Part shown: piece by piece, positions 35,131 through 44,108 of the stretch
How the letters are laid out: the number at the start of each line of letters is the position of its first letter
How positions within the stretch are numbered: position 1 is the first letter of the stretch
Origin: Tannerellaceae bacterium
GTDB taxonomy: Bacteria > Bacteroidota > Bacteroidia > Bacteroidales > Tannerellaceae
Assembly: GCA_031288615.1 (NCBI GenBank)
Contig: JAITRC010000012.1
Location: 1-46,545, forward strand
Length of the DNA stretch: 46,545 nucleotides
Direction of reading: 5' to 3'
Position numbers and translations under genes: made by a program
The notes under the pieces: model-generated
The model's input: only the letters and a program-made list of their open reading frames with translations
Told to the model about the DNA's origin: nothing
Databases searched by the model: none

Positions 35131-35829
35131 GTGGACAAGCATACACAGACTTTTAACCTGCCGGATTGTTTATCCGACATTTGGAGACTGCTCACCGACC
35201 AGGAACACGATGTCCTCCGTACGGAATCAAGGGTTCGTTTATATAAACGTAATCAACTCATCTATACGGAAGGAGAGGAACCGCATGAAATGATGTGTTT
35301 GCTCCAAGGGAAAGTGAAGATCTTCAAGAGTGGAGTTGGAGGACGCAGTCAGATCATGCGTATGGTCAGGCCTGTGCAGTATTTCGGATACCGGGCTTTT
35401 TTTGCGCAAGAAAAATACCTCACCAACGCCGCAGCCTTTGAACCTTCTGAGGTTTGCCTTATTCCTATGTCCATTGTCTGCGACTTCATCAAGGAGAATT
35501 CCCAGCTTGCCATGTTTTTCATTCGACAACTTTCCACCGACCTCGGCATCGCTGACGAACGTACCGTAAGCCTCACCCAAAAACACATTCGTGGGCGGCT
35601 CGCCGAAGCTATTCTTTTCCTGCTTGACAGTTATGGCCTAGAAGAAGACGGTTCCACCTTGAGTATTTACCTCGCACGCGAAGACCTCGCCAATCTTTCC
35701 AACATGACCACTTCTAACGCCATTCGTACCCTTTCCACTTTTGTCAGTGAGCGTATCCTCGCCATTGATGGGCGGAAGATTCGCGTCCTTGACTCCAATC
35801 GTCTCGAAAAAATCTCCCGGCTCGGGTAA
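35131..35829 (+). CDS. Crp/Fnr family transcriptional regulator
   Basis: The 232-residue protein has an N-terminal cyclic-nucleotide-binding-like beta-roll (about residues 20-140: YKRNQLIYTEGEEPHEMMCLLQGKVKIF, quoted in part as IYTEGEEPHEMMCLLQGKVK) and a C-terminal winged helix (RGRLAEAILFLLDSYG; LAREDLANLSNMTTSNAIRT as recognition region, residues ~180-205). The cAMP-contacting RxS/T motif is not evident, and there is no Fnr-type N-terminal Cys cluster, so the signal is unknown. The GTG at 35131 is the first start in this frame, supported by the promoter box at 35089. A short frame starting with ATG at 35109 overlaps it. Divergent from rpsF; converges on a small periplasmic protein gene. 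Confidence 0.85.
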   Translation: MDKHTQTFNLPDCLSDIWRLLTDQEHDVLRTESRVRLYKRNQLIYTEGEEPHEMMCLLQGKVKIFKSGVGGRSQIMRMVRPVQYFGYRAFFAQEKYLTNAAAFEPSEVCLIPMSIVCDFIKENSQLAMFFIRQLSTDLGIADERTVSLTQKHIRGRLAEAILFLLDSYGLEEDGSTLSIYLAREDLANLSNMTTSNAIRTLSTFVSERILAIDGRKIRVLDSNRLEKISRLG

Positions 35830-35845
35830 TCGCAAACGACAAGGT

Positions 35846-36313
35846 TCATTCCCGCCGCTGCAAAAACCGGTGGATAAACCGCTGTTCAGCTTCCCTGTAC
35901 TTAAACAGTTTGGCAGGAGGAAGGACTTTCTTAAACCGTTCATAATACGCCTTTGACAATTGCGCCGCTTGAAGGTCTGCCTTCACGCAACAGTCTATTG
36001 CTTGCTGGTAACGGCTGTCCGACATCTCCGTTTCCGTTTCCCTTCGCAATTCACGAAGAGAACGGCGGCATTCACGGCCTGACTCAAACTTCTGCTGGCG
36101 GTACTCACCGCACAATGGCAGAAAAGCTGCTGCCTCCTCCGGAGTAAGTCCTAACTCGGCAATGATAAACGCATTAAACTTGGCATCAAAGGCTTCCTTA
36201 TCGAAATGCTTTTTACCCTCCGGCTCACCTTCTCTTTGCGCCCGTCCTTCGATAGGAAACGACAGCAATACCGCCAACGAGAATGCAATCAACTCTCTAT
36301 TCATTGGGTTCAT
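35846..36313 (-). CDS. small exported protein, Spy/CpxP-like
   Basis: The 155-residue product has a signal peptide (RELIAFSLAVLLSFPIEGRAQ) and a helical, highly charged mature part with LGLTPEEAAAFLPLCGEYRQ, which resembles the LTxxQ motif region of Spy/CpxP-type periplasmic chaperone-like proteins, followed by a basic/acidic helix (RRSLRELRRETETEMSD). Starts at 36313 or at the second ATG (36304) are both possible. It begins 2 bases after the upstream small membrane gene. In Bacteroidales such pairs often follow an ECF sigma factor gene, which suggests an envelope-stress role; that is inference. Two Cys in IDCCVK are unusual for the family. Confidence 0.55.
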   Translation of the reverse strand: MNPMNRELIAFSLAVLLSFPIEGRAQREGEPEGKKHFDKEAFDAKFNAFIIAELGLTPEEAAAFLPLCGEYRQQKFESGRECRRSLRELRRETETEMSDSRYQQAIDCCVKADLQAAQLSKAYYERFKKVLPPAKLFKYREAEQRFIHRFLQRRE

Positions 36314-36315
36314 GT

Positions 36316-36615
36316 TTATTCAAGAAAACTGAGCTCTTCCGCCAACAGATGCCTGGTGTTTTCTTCCTGCAGATACACTTCGTAGTCCGCATCTTCACTA
36401 TATGAGTTGGAGGGCGTTGGTGTGAGTGTACGGAAAAAGACGAGCAGTCCCGTGAACACAGCCGCAAGATAAAGCCACGGCACCACACGCTGACGCATAC
36501 TAACTGCAGGAACAATCGTCTGCTGACGTTCCGGTAGGCTGTCCATCACTTGATCCGTCAAACCTTCAAAATAACCTTCGGGGACTCGAAACGGATTATC
36601 TACATAACTTCCCAT
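36316..36615 (-). CDS. small single-pass membrane protein, possible anti-sigma-type partner
   Basis: The 99-residue protein starts MGSYVDNPFRVPEGYFEGLT, a pattern (NPF.VPEGYFE.L) that I recognise from short Bacteroidetes proteins encoded next to ECF sigma factors. One transmembrane segment (VVPWLYLAAVFTGLLVFF, residues ~44-61) is followed by an acidic C-terminal tail (SYSEDADYEVYLQEEN) outside or in the periplasm. It has no catalytic motif. It is the first gene of a two-gene unit with the Spy/CpxP-like gene and is divergent from sprA with 101 bases between starts. No sigma factor gene lies next to it here. Confidence 0.5.
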   Translation of the reverse strand: MGSYVDNPFRVPEGYFEGLTDQVMDSLPERQQTIVPAVSMRQRVVPWLYLAAVFTGLLVFFRTLTPTPSNSYSEDADYEVYLQEENTRHLLAEELSFLE

Positions 36616-36716
36616 AACACTTGTTTCGACTTTCGACCTCCATAGGGGAAAAAGGTTTAAGTAGCAGATACGGTTTCCCTGCTTTTTACGTTATGTAGTC
36701 ACTGGACGGCGACTGA

Positions 36717-39700
36717 ATGAAGAAGATCGTGTTTGGGTTAGCCTGCTGCTTGGCGTGGGTGGTAGGGTTGTTTGCGCAGGAGAAAGCAGACAGCTTGCCG
36801 CGGTATCCCATTGCGCGCACTTCGCTACAAGAGTATGCCGATCTTGTTCGGCAGTCGCCTATGGATTTGCATGACCCTGAAAACATCACACGGACTGTAG
36901 AGTACGACCTGCGTACGGGGATGTATGTCGTCCATAGCCGCGTTGGTGATATGGAAATTACCACCCCTGTGGTGCTTACCCCGCAAGAGTACAGTGCTTA
37001 CACGCTACGCCGATCCCTCCATGCCTATTTCCGGCAGAAGAATGACGAGGGTTTCTCCGGCAATGAGAAGAAGATCTTTGACCTCTCCGAGATGCAGTTT
37101 GACATCGGTGCAGCTGAAAAGCTATTCGGACAGGGAGGGGTCAAAGTCAAAACACAAGGCTCCGCCGAAATCTCTCTGGGCTTGAAAAGTAATTCAACCC
37201 GTGACCCTTCCTTGCCGGAACGCGCACGTAGCCATACCTTCTTCAGCTTTGATGAGAACATTCAGCTCTCCATGCAAGCGTCTGTAGGTGACAAGCTGAA
37301 CTTCGACATGAATTACAACACCCAGACCTCTTTTGACTTCGATTCCAAGAAACTCAAACTTGCCTATCAAGGCAAAGAGGACGAGATCATCAAGCACATT
37401 GAGGCCGGTAATGTCTCCATGACCACCTCCAATTCACTCATCAACGGTGGTGCCGCTCTCTTCGGTCTCAAGACGGACATGCAATTTGGTAAGCTACGCG
37501 TCAATACCCTCTTCGCACAGCAGGAATCGGAATCCATGACCGTCTCCTCTCGCGGCGGTGTACAGACCAAGCCTTTCGAAATCAAAGCCGACCAGTACGA
37601 CGAAAACCGCCACTTCTTCCTTGCTCATTACTTCTATGATACCTACGACCAGTCTATGGCTTACCTGCCGTCCATTGCCTCCAAAGTGAATATCACCCGC
37701 ATTGAGGTTTGGATCACCAACAAACGTAGCAACTACGACCAAGCACGTAACATCATTGCCTTCGCTGACTTGGGTGAAAACTCCCACATCAGCAACAGCT
37801 CCTTCACTCACCCCTCCGGTGCACAAACCATCCCCACCAACGAAGCAAACACCCTCTACTCCTCCTTACTCGCCAACTATACCGGAGCACGTAATATCAG
37901 TCAGGCGACACAGGTCTTGTCCGGTGTAATGAGTGGAGGGCGTGACTTTGAAAAGATTGAAAGCGCACGGCGACTCAACAGTAATGAATATAGCCTCAAC
38001 CGCCAGCTCGGCTATATCTCGCTGCTGACACAGTTGCAAGCTGATGAAGTCCTTGCCGTCGCCTTCGAATATCAATACGGCGGTGCAGTCTACCAGGTGG
38101 GTGAATTTTCCACCGACAATGCCGACAACGCCTCCGCTTGCCTCTACGTCAAACTCATCAAAGGAACGACAGCCTCTCCTCTCATGCCGGTTTGGAAGTT
38201 GATGATGAAGAACGTCTATGCACTCACCAATCCCACCTACTCTTATATCCAATCCGGTATCCAGCGTGAGAAGTTTCGTCTGGACATCCTCTATCAGTCC
38301 GACACCACCGGTACTTACCTTTCCTATCTCCCCGAAAGTAGGATCCAAAACGAGATCCTCCTCCGGGTAATGAATCTTGACCGGCTAGATACACGCAACG
38401 AACCTCATGCCGATGGGTTCTTCGACTTCGTCTCCGGTTTCACCGTCCTTCCCGAATCCGGGCGTATCATCTTCCCCGTCATCGAACCTTTCGGCTCGCA
38501 CTTGCGGGCACGCATCGGCGACGATGCCATCGCCGACAAGTACGTCTACCAGGAACTGTATGACTCCACGCTTACCTTCGCACAGCAAGTCGCCGAAAAG
38601 AACAAGTTCATCCTGCGGGGAGAGTATAAGTCTTCTTCCGGTGCGGAGATTCAGCTTGACGCCATGAACGTGGCCAAAGGTTCCGTGAGAGTTACCGCCG
38701 GAGGAACTGTGCTCACCGAAAACACCGACTACACGGTGGACTATATCATGGGCACCGTCACGATCCTCAATGAAGGTGTAATCTCCAGCAACACCCCCGT
38801 CTCCGTTACGCTCGAGAACCAGTCCATGTTTAACATGCAGCGCAAGACCATGCTTGGGGTTGACGTGAACTACGACTTCAGTAAAGACTTCATACTTGGT
38901 GCCACGGTGATGCACATGTCCGAAATGCCGCTCATCGTCAAGACCAGCATGGGTGGTGAATCTATCAAGAATACCCTGTGGGGACTTAACGCCTCGTACA
39001 AAGGTGAAAGCCAATGGCTCACCAACCTCGCCGACAAATTGCCGCTACTTACACTCACTCGCCCCAGCCAGATCTCCTTCAAGGCAGAGTTTGCCCATCT
39101 GATCGCCGGCCACTATCAAAACAAGTACACCGGTGAATACTCCTACCTGGATGACTTCGAGTCCTCCCAAATCGGGTACAATCTACAGGAGCCTTACGCC
39201 TGGCAACTGTCAAGCACACCTTTTGATGACCGCACCACCCCTCGTTTCCCCGAAGCCACTTTGGTCAACAACCTTGAGTACGGGAAGAATCGTGCCCTTA
39301 CCGCCTGGTACGTCATCGACGGTATCTTCACGCGCAAGAACTCCAGCACCATCCCCCGTCATATCACCAAGAACGATCAGTCCAACCACTATGCCCGCGC
39401 CGTCGAAGTGCAGGAGCTCTTCCCTAATCGAGAACAGGCCATGAGTGATGCTTCCTTGCAACGCGTCCTGAACATCGCTTATTACCCCACTGAAAGAGGC
39501 CCCTATAACCTTGATGCCGATAATCTGAACCCCGACGGTTCACTGGCTTACCCCGAACAACGTTGGGGAGGACTTATGCGGCGGGTGGAGAAGAGTGACT
39601 TCGAGACCGCCAACATTGAGTTCATTGAGTTCTGGCTGCTTGACCCCTTCATCTACAATCCTACGGGCATAGGGGGTGACCTTTACATCAACCTTGGTGA

Positions 39701-42700
39701 AGTGTCCGAAGACATCCTCAAGGACGAGAAGAAGTTCTTTGAGAATGGGCTGCCTGTCAATGATGACCCTTCAGCTATTGATACGACTGTGTGGGGTGTA
39801 GTGCCTCGCCGCCAAAGTACGGTGTATGCGTTCGATAACGCCGCCGGTGCACGTGCACGTCAAGACGTGGGACTTAACGGGCTTTCATCCGACAGCGAAA
39901 GGAGCTTCCCCGCCTACCGTGACTACATCAATCGCCTCACTAGCCAGCTTCCGTCCGAAACGCTTGCGCGGATGGTGGATGATCCGTTCTCACCGATCAA
40001 CGACCCTGCAGGTGACAACTTCCACTTCTATCGCGGGGATGACTACGACCGTCTTCAGCTCAGTATCCTCGACCGTTATAAGCGTTATAACGGAACCGAA
40101 GGCAACTCCCAAGAGTCCACTACGAACATTGAGACGTCGTCCAAGAACGTCCCTGATGTCGAAGACATCAATCAAGACAATACCCTCAACGAGACTGAAC
40201 GGTACTACGAGTACCGCGTGTCGCTCCGCCCAAATGACCTACGGATCGGGGTGAATCATATCGCGGACATCCGAGAGACGAAACCGCTGCTGGCGAACGG
40301 TACTCGTGAAAGTGTCAAGTGGTACCTGTTCAAGATACCCATCCAACAGTATGCGCACTCGGTGGGAGGGATCAGTGACTTCAAGACGATCCGGTTCCTT
40401 CGGATGTACCTTACGGACTTCCGTGAGCCGGTGGTGTTACGTTTCGGGACATTGGAACTGGTGCAAGGTGAATGGCGGACGTACAAGCAAGACCTCTCCA
40501 GTGCACTCTCACAGGGGAAGCTTGAAGTGTCCTCGATCAACATCGAGGAGAATGGAGACCGTGAGCCGGTGAACTATGTACTACCACCGGGTGTGACGCG
40601 GATGCTGGATCCTAGTCAGCCGCAATTGCGTCAGGAGAATGAGCAGGCGCTCTCGATGAAGGTGATCAATCTGTCACCACTGGAAGCCAAAGCCATCTAC
40701 AAGAACGTCAACTACGACCTGCGTCAATACCGTCGGCTGCAGCTGTTCACGCATGCGGAACGGTTCATAGAGGAGTCGACGCCCACGTTGTCGAATGGTG
40801 AGTTGTCGGTGTTCCTGCGTCTTGGCTCGGACTACCGTAACAACTACTATGAGTACGAGGTGCCCCTCTCACTGACGCCACACGGGGAGTATAGCAGTCG
40901 CAGTAATGCAGATCAGTTGGCGGTGTGGCCTGGTGAGAACCTGTTGAACATCGCGCTGGAGACGCTGACGAACCTGAAGCTGAATCGAAACCGAGCACGT
41001 AAGGAGGAACGGTCGGAGGTGTCCTTTCAGCAAGTGTACTCGGAGTATGACCCGGCGAACCCAAGGAACAAGATCTCGGTGATCGGGAACCCCTCGCTGG
41101 CGGAGGTGAAGACTATCATGATAGGGGTACGGAACAACACACGGGAAGCGAAGTCGGGGGAGATATGGATCAATGAGCTGCGGCTGACGGACTTCAATGA
41201 ATCGGGAGGATGGGCGGCCAACGCGATGGTGAATGTGTCGCTGTCGGATCTGGGGACGGTGAACATGGCAGGAAGGATGGAGACGGCAGGCTTTGGAGGT
41301 CTGGATCAGTCACTGATGGAACGTCGGTTGGATGACTATAGCCAGTACAACATCTCGACGCAGGTGCAGCTGGGGAAGCTGTTTCCGGAGAAGGCCAAGG
41401 TGAGCATCCCGTTGTACTACACAAGCTCGCAGGAGGTGATCTCACCGAAGTATGATCCGTTTGACACGGACATCCTACTGTCAGAAGCGATAGGGAGTGT
41501 GCGGACACAAGGTGAGAAGGACTCGATCCGGCGACAGGCACAGGAGATGTCGTCTACACGGAGCTTCTCACTGAACGGGGTGGGTGTAGATATCCGAAGC
41601 GAGACGCCGATGCCGTATGACCCGGCGAACCTGAGCTTCTCGTACTCGTACAGCCAAAGCGACCAGCGTAACCCGGAGATCGAGTATGAGACAACGAAGG
41701 ACTACCGCGGGAACCTGAGCTATACCTATACGCCGTACGCGAAGCCGGTGCAGCCGTTTGCGGGGATACTGAAGACGGAGAACGGGTACACGAAGTACCT
41801 GCGTCAGGTGGCAGTGAACTACCTGCCGGCGAACATCAGCTACCAGACGTCGATGGTGCGTAACTACTTCGAGACACAGCTGCGGGACCTGACGGGCGGA
41901 AGTGGAGGTGGAGGTGTGGTGAACGCACTGCCGGTGTCGTTCAGCCAGAACTTCGTATGGGATCGGGCGTTCAGCATGCGGTGGAACCTGACGAACAACC
42001 TGAACGCGTCGTTCACGTCGGGGACGAATGCACGTATAGAGGAGCCGTACATGCAGGTGAACAAGGAGCTGAACCCGGGAGGATATGGAGTGTGGCGAGA
42101 CTCGGTGATGCAGAGCATCCGTTCGTTGGGGACGCCGATGAGCTATGACCAGAGCATACAGGTGAGCTATAGTGTCCCGTTGCAGCAGATCCCGCTGCTT
42201 GACTGGGCGACGGCTAACGCGAGCTACCAGGGGAGCTACAACTGGGATAGAGGAGCGGAGACGGAGGATCCGTCGTTAGAGATAGGGAACGTGATCAAGA
42301 ACCAGCGTCAGGTGAGCTTGGATGCGACGTTGAACTTCACGAGCCTGTATGGGAAGGTAGCGTGGTTGAAGGGGGTGAACCAGAAGTTCGGGGTGAAGCC
42401 GGCGGTGCGAGGGGGAGTGAAGCCGGGTGCGGGGGCGGTGAAGAAGGTGAAGCGTTACGAGGGGGAGGTGCTGTTGTCACGGGACAGCGCTATCGAGGTG
42501 GAGCATAAGCTGGAAGTGGGGCGGGTGCGGGTGACCGCGAAGCGGGTGGATAACCAGCGGGGGTACGAGGTGAAGTATCGGTCGGTGAGTCCGACACGGG
42601 TGCGTATCAGCACGCGGGACAGCGTGCGGCTGAAGGTGACGGTGGTGCCGGATCCTCGGCCGTCGTTAGTGGGGGTGCTGACTCAGGTGGGTGAGTATAC

Positions 42701-44108
42701 GGCGCGGTTGCTGATGGCGGCGCAGCGGGTGTCGATACAGTACTCGGTGACGGAGGGGATGGTGCTACCGGGGTTCCGTCCGGACATAGGGGATGCGTTT
42801 GGTCAGCAGCGTCAGGGTGGGGTGTTGATACCGGGGTTGGACTTCGCGTTCGGGGGTACGGGGCGGGGGTACGTTGAGCGGGCGGCGTCACAGGGGTGGC
42901 TGGTGATGAGTGAGACTAACGTGAACCCAGTGGCGTTGAGTGGGGCGAAGACGCTGAACCTACGGGGCAACCTTGAGCCGATACCGGGGTTGCGGATAGA
43001 CCTGACGGCGAACCAGGTGGACACCCGTAACAGCACGATCCAGTACATGTACGCGGGGATGCCGGAGCTTATAGGGGGAAGCTACACGATGACGGTGGTG
43101 GGTTTGGGGAGCTTCTTCGAGAAGACGGAGGATGCGACGCGGGGGTACGCGTCGGCATCGTTCAGGCGGTTCATGGAGAACCGGGGGGTGATCGCGGAGC
43201 GGTTGGAGGCACGGTATGCAGGGCGGCGGTACCCAGCGTACGGGTTCACGGGCGAGGCGGGGTTAGGTGGAGAGGTGTATGATGGGGGTAAGGGCTCGGT
43301 GAGCGTGAACTCGTCTGACGTGCTGATCCCGTCGTTCCTAGCGGCGTACAGGGGTAAGGAAGCGGGCGGGAGCTCGCTGTCGTTGTTCCCTGGGTTGGGG
43401 AGCCTGTTCCCGAACTGGAACATCAGCTATGACGGTCTGGTGCGGTTACCGTTGTTCAAGCGGGTGTTCAAGACACTGTCGTTGAACCACCAGTACAGGG
43501 GAGTGTACACGGTGGGGTCGTATTCGTCGTACTCGAACTGGGTGAGTGCTGGGGATGGGTTGGGCTTTGTGCGGAACATCCAGACGGGGGCACCGGTGCC
43601 ATCGTCGGCGTATGAGATAGGGTCGGTGAGCCTGACGCAGACGTTCTCACCGCTGTTGGGAGCTAATGCGGTGCTGGTGAATGGGATGACGGGGAAGCTG
43701 CAGTACAACACGTCGAAGGTGGTGAACCTGAACATCTCGTCGTACCAGGTGGTGGAGAACAGCAACACGGAGGTGGTGGTGGGAGGAGGTTATAAGGTGA
43801 CGCAGTTCAACAAGGTGCTGGGTCGTAAGGGATCACAGAACTTCAGCAATGACCTGAACGTGTCGGTGGACTTTTCGTACCGGAAGTCTCAGGCGTTGAT
43901 CCGCCGGATAGACGATGGGACGACACAGGCGACGAGTGGGAATGTGGCGAAGACGGTGATGCTATCGGCGGACTACGGGATGTCTCGGGCGTTGACGGTG
44001 CGAGCGTTCTTTGACTTGCAGATGAATGAGCCGTTGGTGTCGAACAACTCATTTCCGACGAGTAACGCGAACTATGGGCTGTCACTGCGTTTCTCATTGG
44101 TGCAGTAG
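36717..44108 (+). CDS. sprA: type IX secretion system translocon protein SprA (Sov)
   Basis: The 2463-residue protein matches the size of SprA/Sov (about 2400-2500), the giant outer-membrane beta-barrel that conducts T9SS substrates. It has a signal peptide (MKKIVFGLACCLAWVVGLFAQ) and the typical early segment SAEISLGLKSNSTRDPSLPER, GDKLNFDMNYNTQTSFDFDS and VSMTTSNSLINGGAALFGLK; later FELAHL/Y-type motifs such as AEFAHLIAGHYQNKYTGEYSYLDDFESSQIGY are present in pieces (YLDDFESSQIGYNLQ), and the C-terminus ends in a beta-strand NYGLSLRFSLVQ. The two surface LRR proteins in this window are plausible cargo. Base composition changes sharply inside the gene: C-rich synonymous choices up to about 39.7 kb, G-rich after about 40.3 kb. 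The last 37 bases overlap the flippase gene on the other strand. ruvA, a frequent neighbour, is not present. Confidence 0.94.
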   Translation: MKKIVFGLACCLAWVVGLFAQEKADSLPRYPIARTSLQEYADLVRQSPMDLHDPENITRTVEYDLRTGMYVVHSRVGDMEITTPVVLTPQEYSAYTLRRSLHAYFRQKNDEGFSGNEKKIFDLSEMQFDIGAAEKLFGQGGVKVKTQGSAEISLGLKSNSTRDPSLPERARSHTFFSFDENIQLSMQASVGDKLNFDMNYNTQTSFDFDSKKLKLAYQGKEDEIIKHIEAGNVSMTTSNSLINGGAALFGLKTDMQFGKLRVNTLFAQQESESMTVSSRGGVQTKPFEIKADQYDENRHFFLAHYFYDTYDQSMAYLPSIASKVNITRIEVWITNKRSNYDQARNIIAFADLGENSHISNSSFTHPSGAQTIPTNEANTLYSSLLANYTGARNISQATQVLSGVMSGGRDFEKIESARRLNSNEYSLNRQLGYISLLTQLQADEVLAVAFEYQYGGAVYQVGEFSTDNADNASACLYVKLIKGTTASPLMPVWKLMMKNVYALTNPTYSYIQSGIQREKFRLDILYQSDTTGTYLSYLPESRIQNEILLRVMNLDRLDTRNEPHADGFFDFVSGFTVLPESGRIIFPVIEPFGSHLRARIGDDAIADKYVYQELYDSTLTFAQQVAEKNKFILRGEYKSSSGAEIQLDAMNVAKGSVRVTAGGTVLTENTDYTVDYIMGTVTILNEGVISSNTPVSVTLENQSMFNMQRKTMLGVDVNYDFSKDFILGATVMHMSEMPLIVKTSMGGESIKNTLWGLNASYKGESQWLTNLADKLPLLTLTRPSQISFKAEFAHLIAGHYQNKYTGEYSYLDDFESSQIGYNLQEPYAWQLSSTPFDDRTTPRFPEATLVNNLEYGKNRALTAWYVIDGIFTRKNSSTIPRHITKNDQSNHYARAVEVQELFPNREQAMSDASLQRVLNIAYYPTERGPYNLDADNLNPDGSLAYPEQRWGGLMRRVEKSDFETANIEFIEFWLLDPFIYNPTGIGGDLYINLGEVSEDILKDEKKFFENGLPVNDDPSAIDTTVWGVVPRRQSTVYAFDNAAGARARQDVGLNGLSSDSERSFPAYRDYINRLTSQLPSETLARMVDDPFSPINDPAGDNFHFYRGDDYDRLQLSILDRYKRYNGTEGNSQESTTNIETSSKNVPDVEDINQDNTLNETERYYEYRVSLRPNDLRIGVNHIADIRETKPLLANGTRESVKWYLFKIPIQQYAHSVGGISDFKTIRFLRMYLTDFREPVVLRFGTLELVQGEWRTYKQDLSSALSQGKLEVSSINIEENGDREPVNYVLPPGVTRMLDPSQPQLRQENEQALSMKVINLSPLEAKAIYKNVNYDLRQYRRLQLFTHAERFIEESTPTLSNGELSVFLRLGSDYRNNYYEYEVPLSLTPHGEYSSRSNADQLAVWPGENLLNIALETLTNLKLNRNRARKEERSEVSFQQVYSEYDPANPRNKISVIGNPSLAEVKTIMIGVRNNTREAKSGEIWINELRLTDFNESGGWAANAMVNVSLSDLGTVNMAGRMETAGFGGLDQSLMERRLDDYSQYNISTQVQLGKLFPEKAKVSIPLYYTSSQEVISPKYDPFDTDILLSEAIGSVRTQGEKDSIRRQAQEMSSTRSFSLNGVGVDIRSETPMPYDPANLSFSYSYSQSDQRNPEIEYETTKDYRGNLSYTYTPYAKPVQPFAGILKTENGYTKYLRQVAVNYLPANISYQTSMVRNYFETQLRDLTGGSGGGGVVNALPVSFSQNFVWDRAFSMRWNLTNNLNASFTSGTNARIEEPYMQVNKELNPGGYGVWRDSVMQSIRSLGTPMSYDQSIQVSYSVPLQQIPLLDWATANASYQGSYNWDRGAETEDPSLEIGNVIKNQRQVSLDATLNFTSLYGKVAWLKGVNQKFGVKPAVRGGVKPGAGAVKKVKRYEGEVLLSRDSAIEVEHKLEVGRVRVTAKRVDNQRGYEVKYRSVSPTRVRISTRDSVRLKVTVVPDPRPSLVGVLTQVGEYTARLLMAAQRVSIQYSVTEGMVLPGFRPDIGDAFGQQRQGGVLIPGLDFAFGGTGRGYVERAASQGWLVMSETNVNPVALSGAKTLNLRGNLEPIPGLRIDLTANQVDTRNSTIQYMYAGMPELIGGSYTMTVVGLGSFFEKTEDATRGYASASFRRFMENRGVIAERLEARYAGRRYPAYGFTGEAGLGGEVYDGGKGSVSVNSSDVLIPSFLAAYRGKEAGGSSLSLFPGLGSLFPNWNISYDGLVRLPLFKRVFKTLSLNHQYRGVYTVGSYSSYSNWVSAGDGLGFVRNIQTGAPVPSSAYEIGSVSLTQTFSPLLGANAVLVNGMTGKLQYNTSKVVNLNISSYQVVENSNTEVVVGGGYKVTQFNKVLGRKGSQNFSNDLNVSVDFSYRKSQALIRRIDDGTTQATSGNVAKTVMLSADYGMSRALTVRAFFDLQMNEPLVSNNSFPTSNANYGLSLRFSLVQ

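Noticed and set aside
39700..40800. Chromosomal replication origin at the skew reversal
   Set aside because: No DnaA-box cluster, AT-rich unwinding element or dnaA/dnaN neighbour was noticed, and the point lies in the middle of sprA. Other skew reversals occur in the same window.
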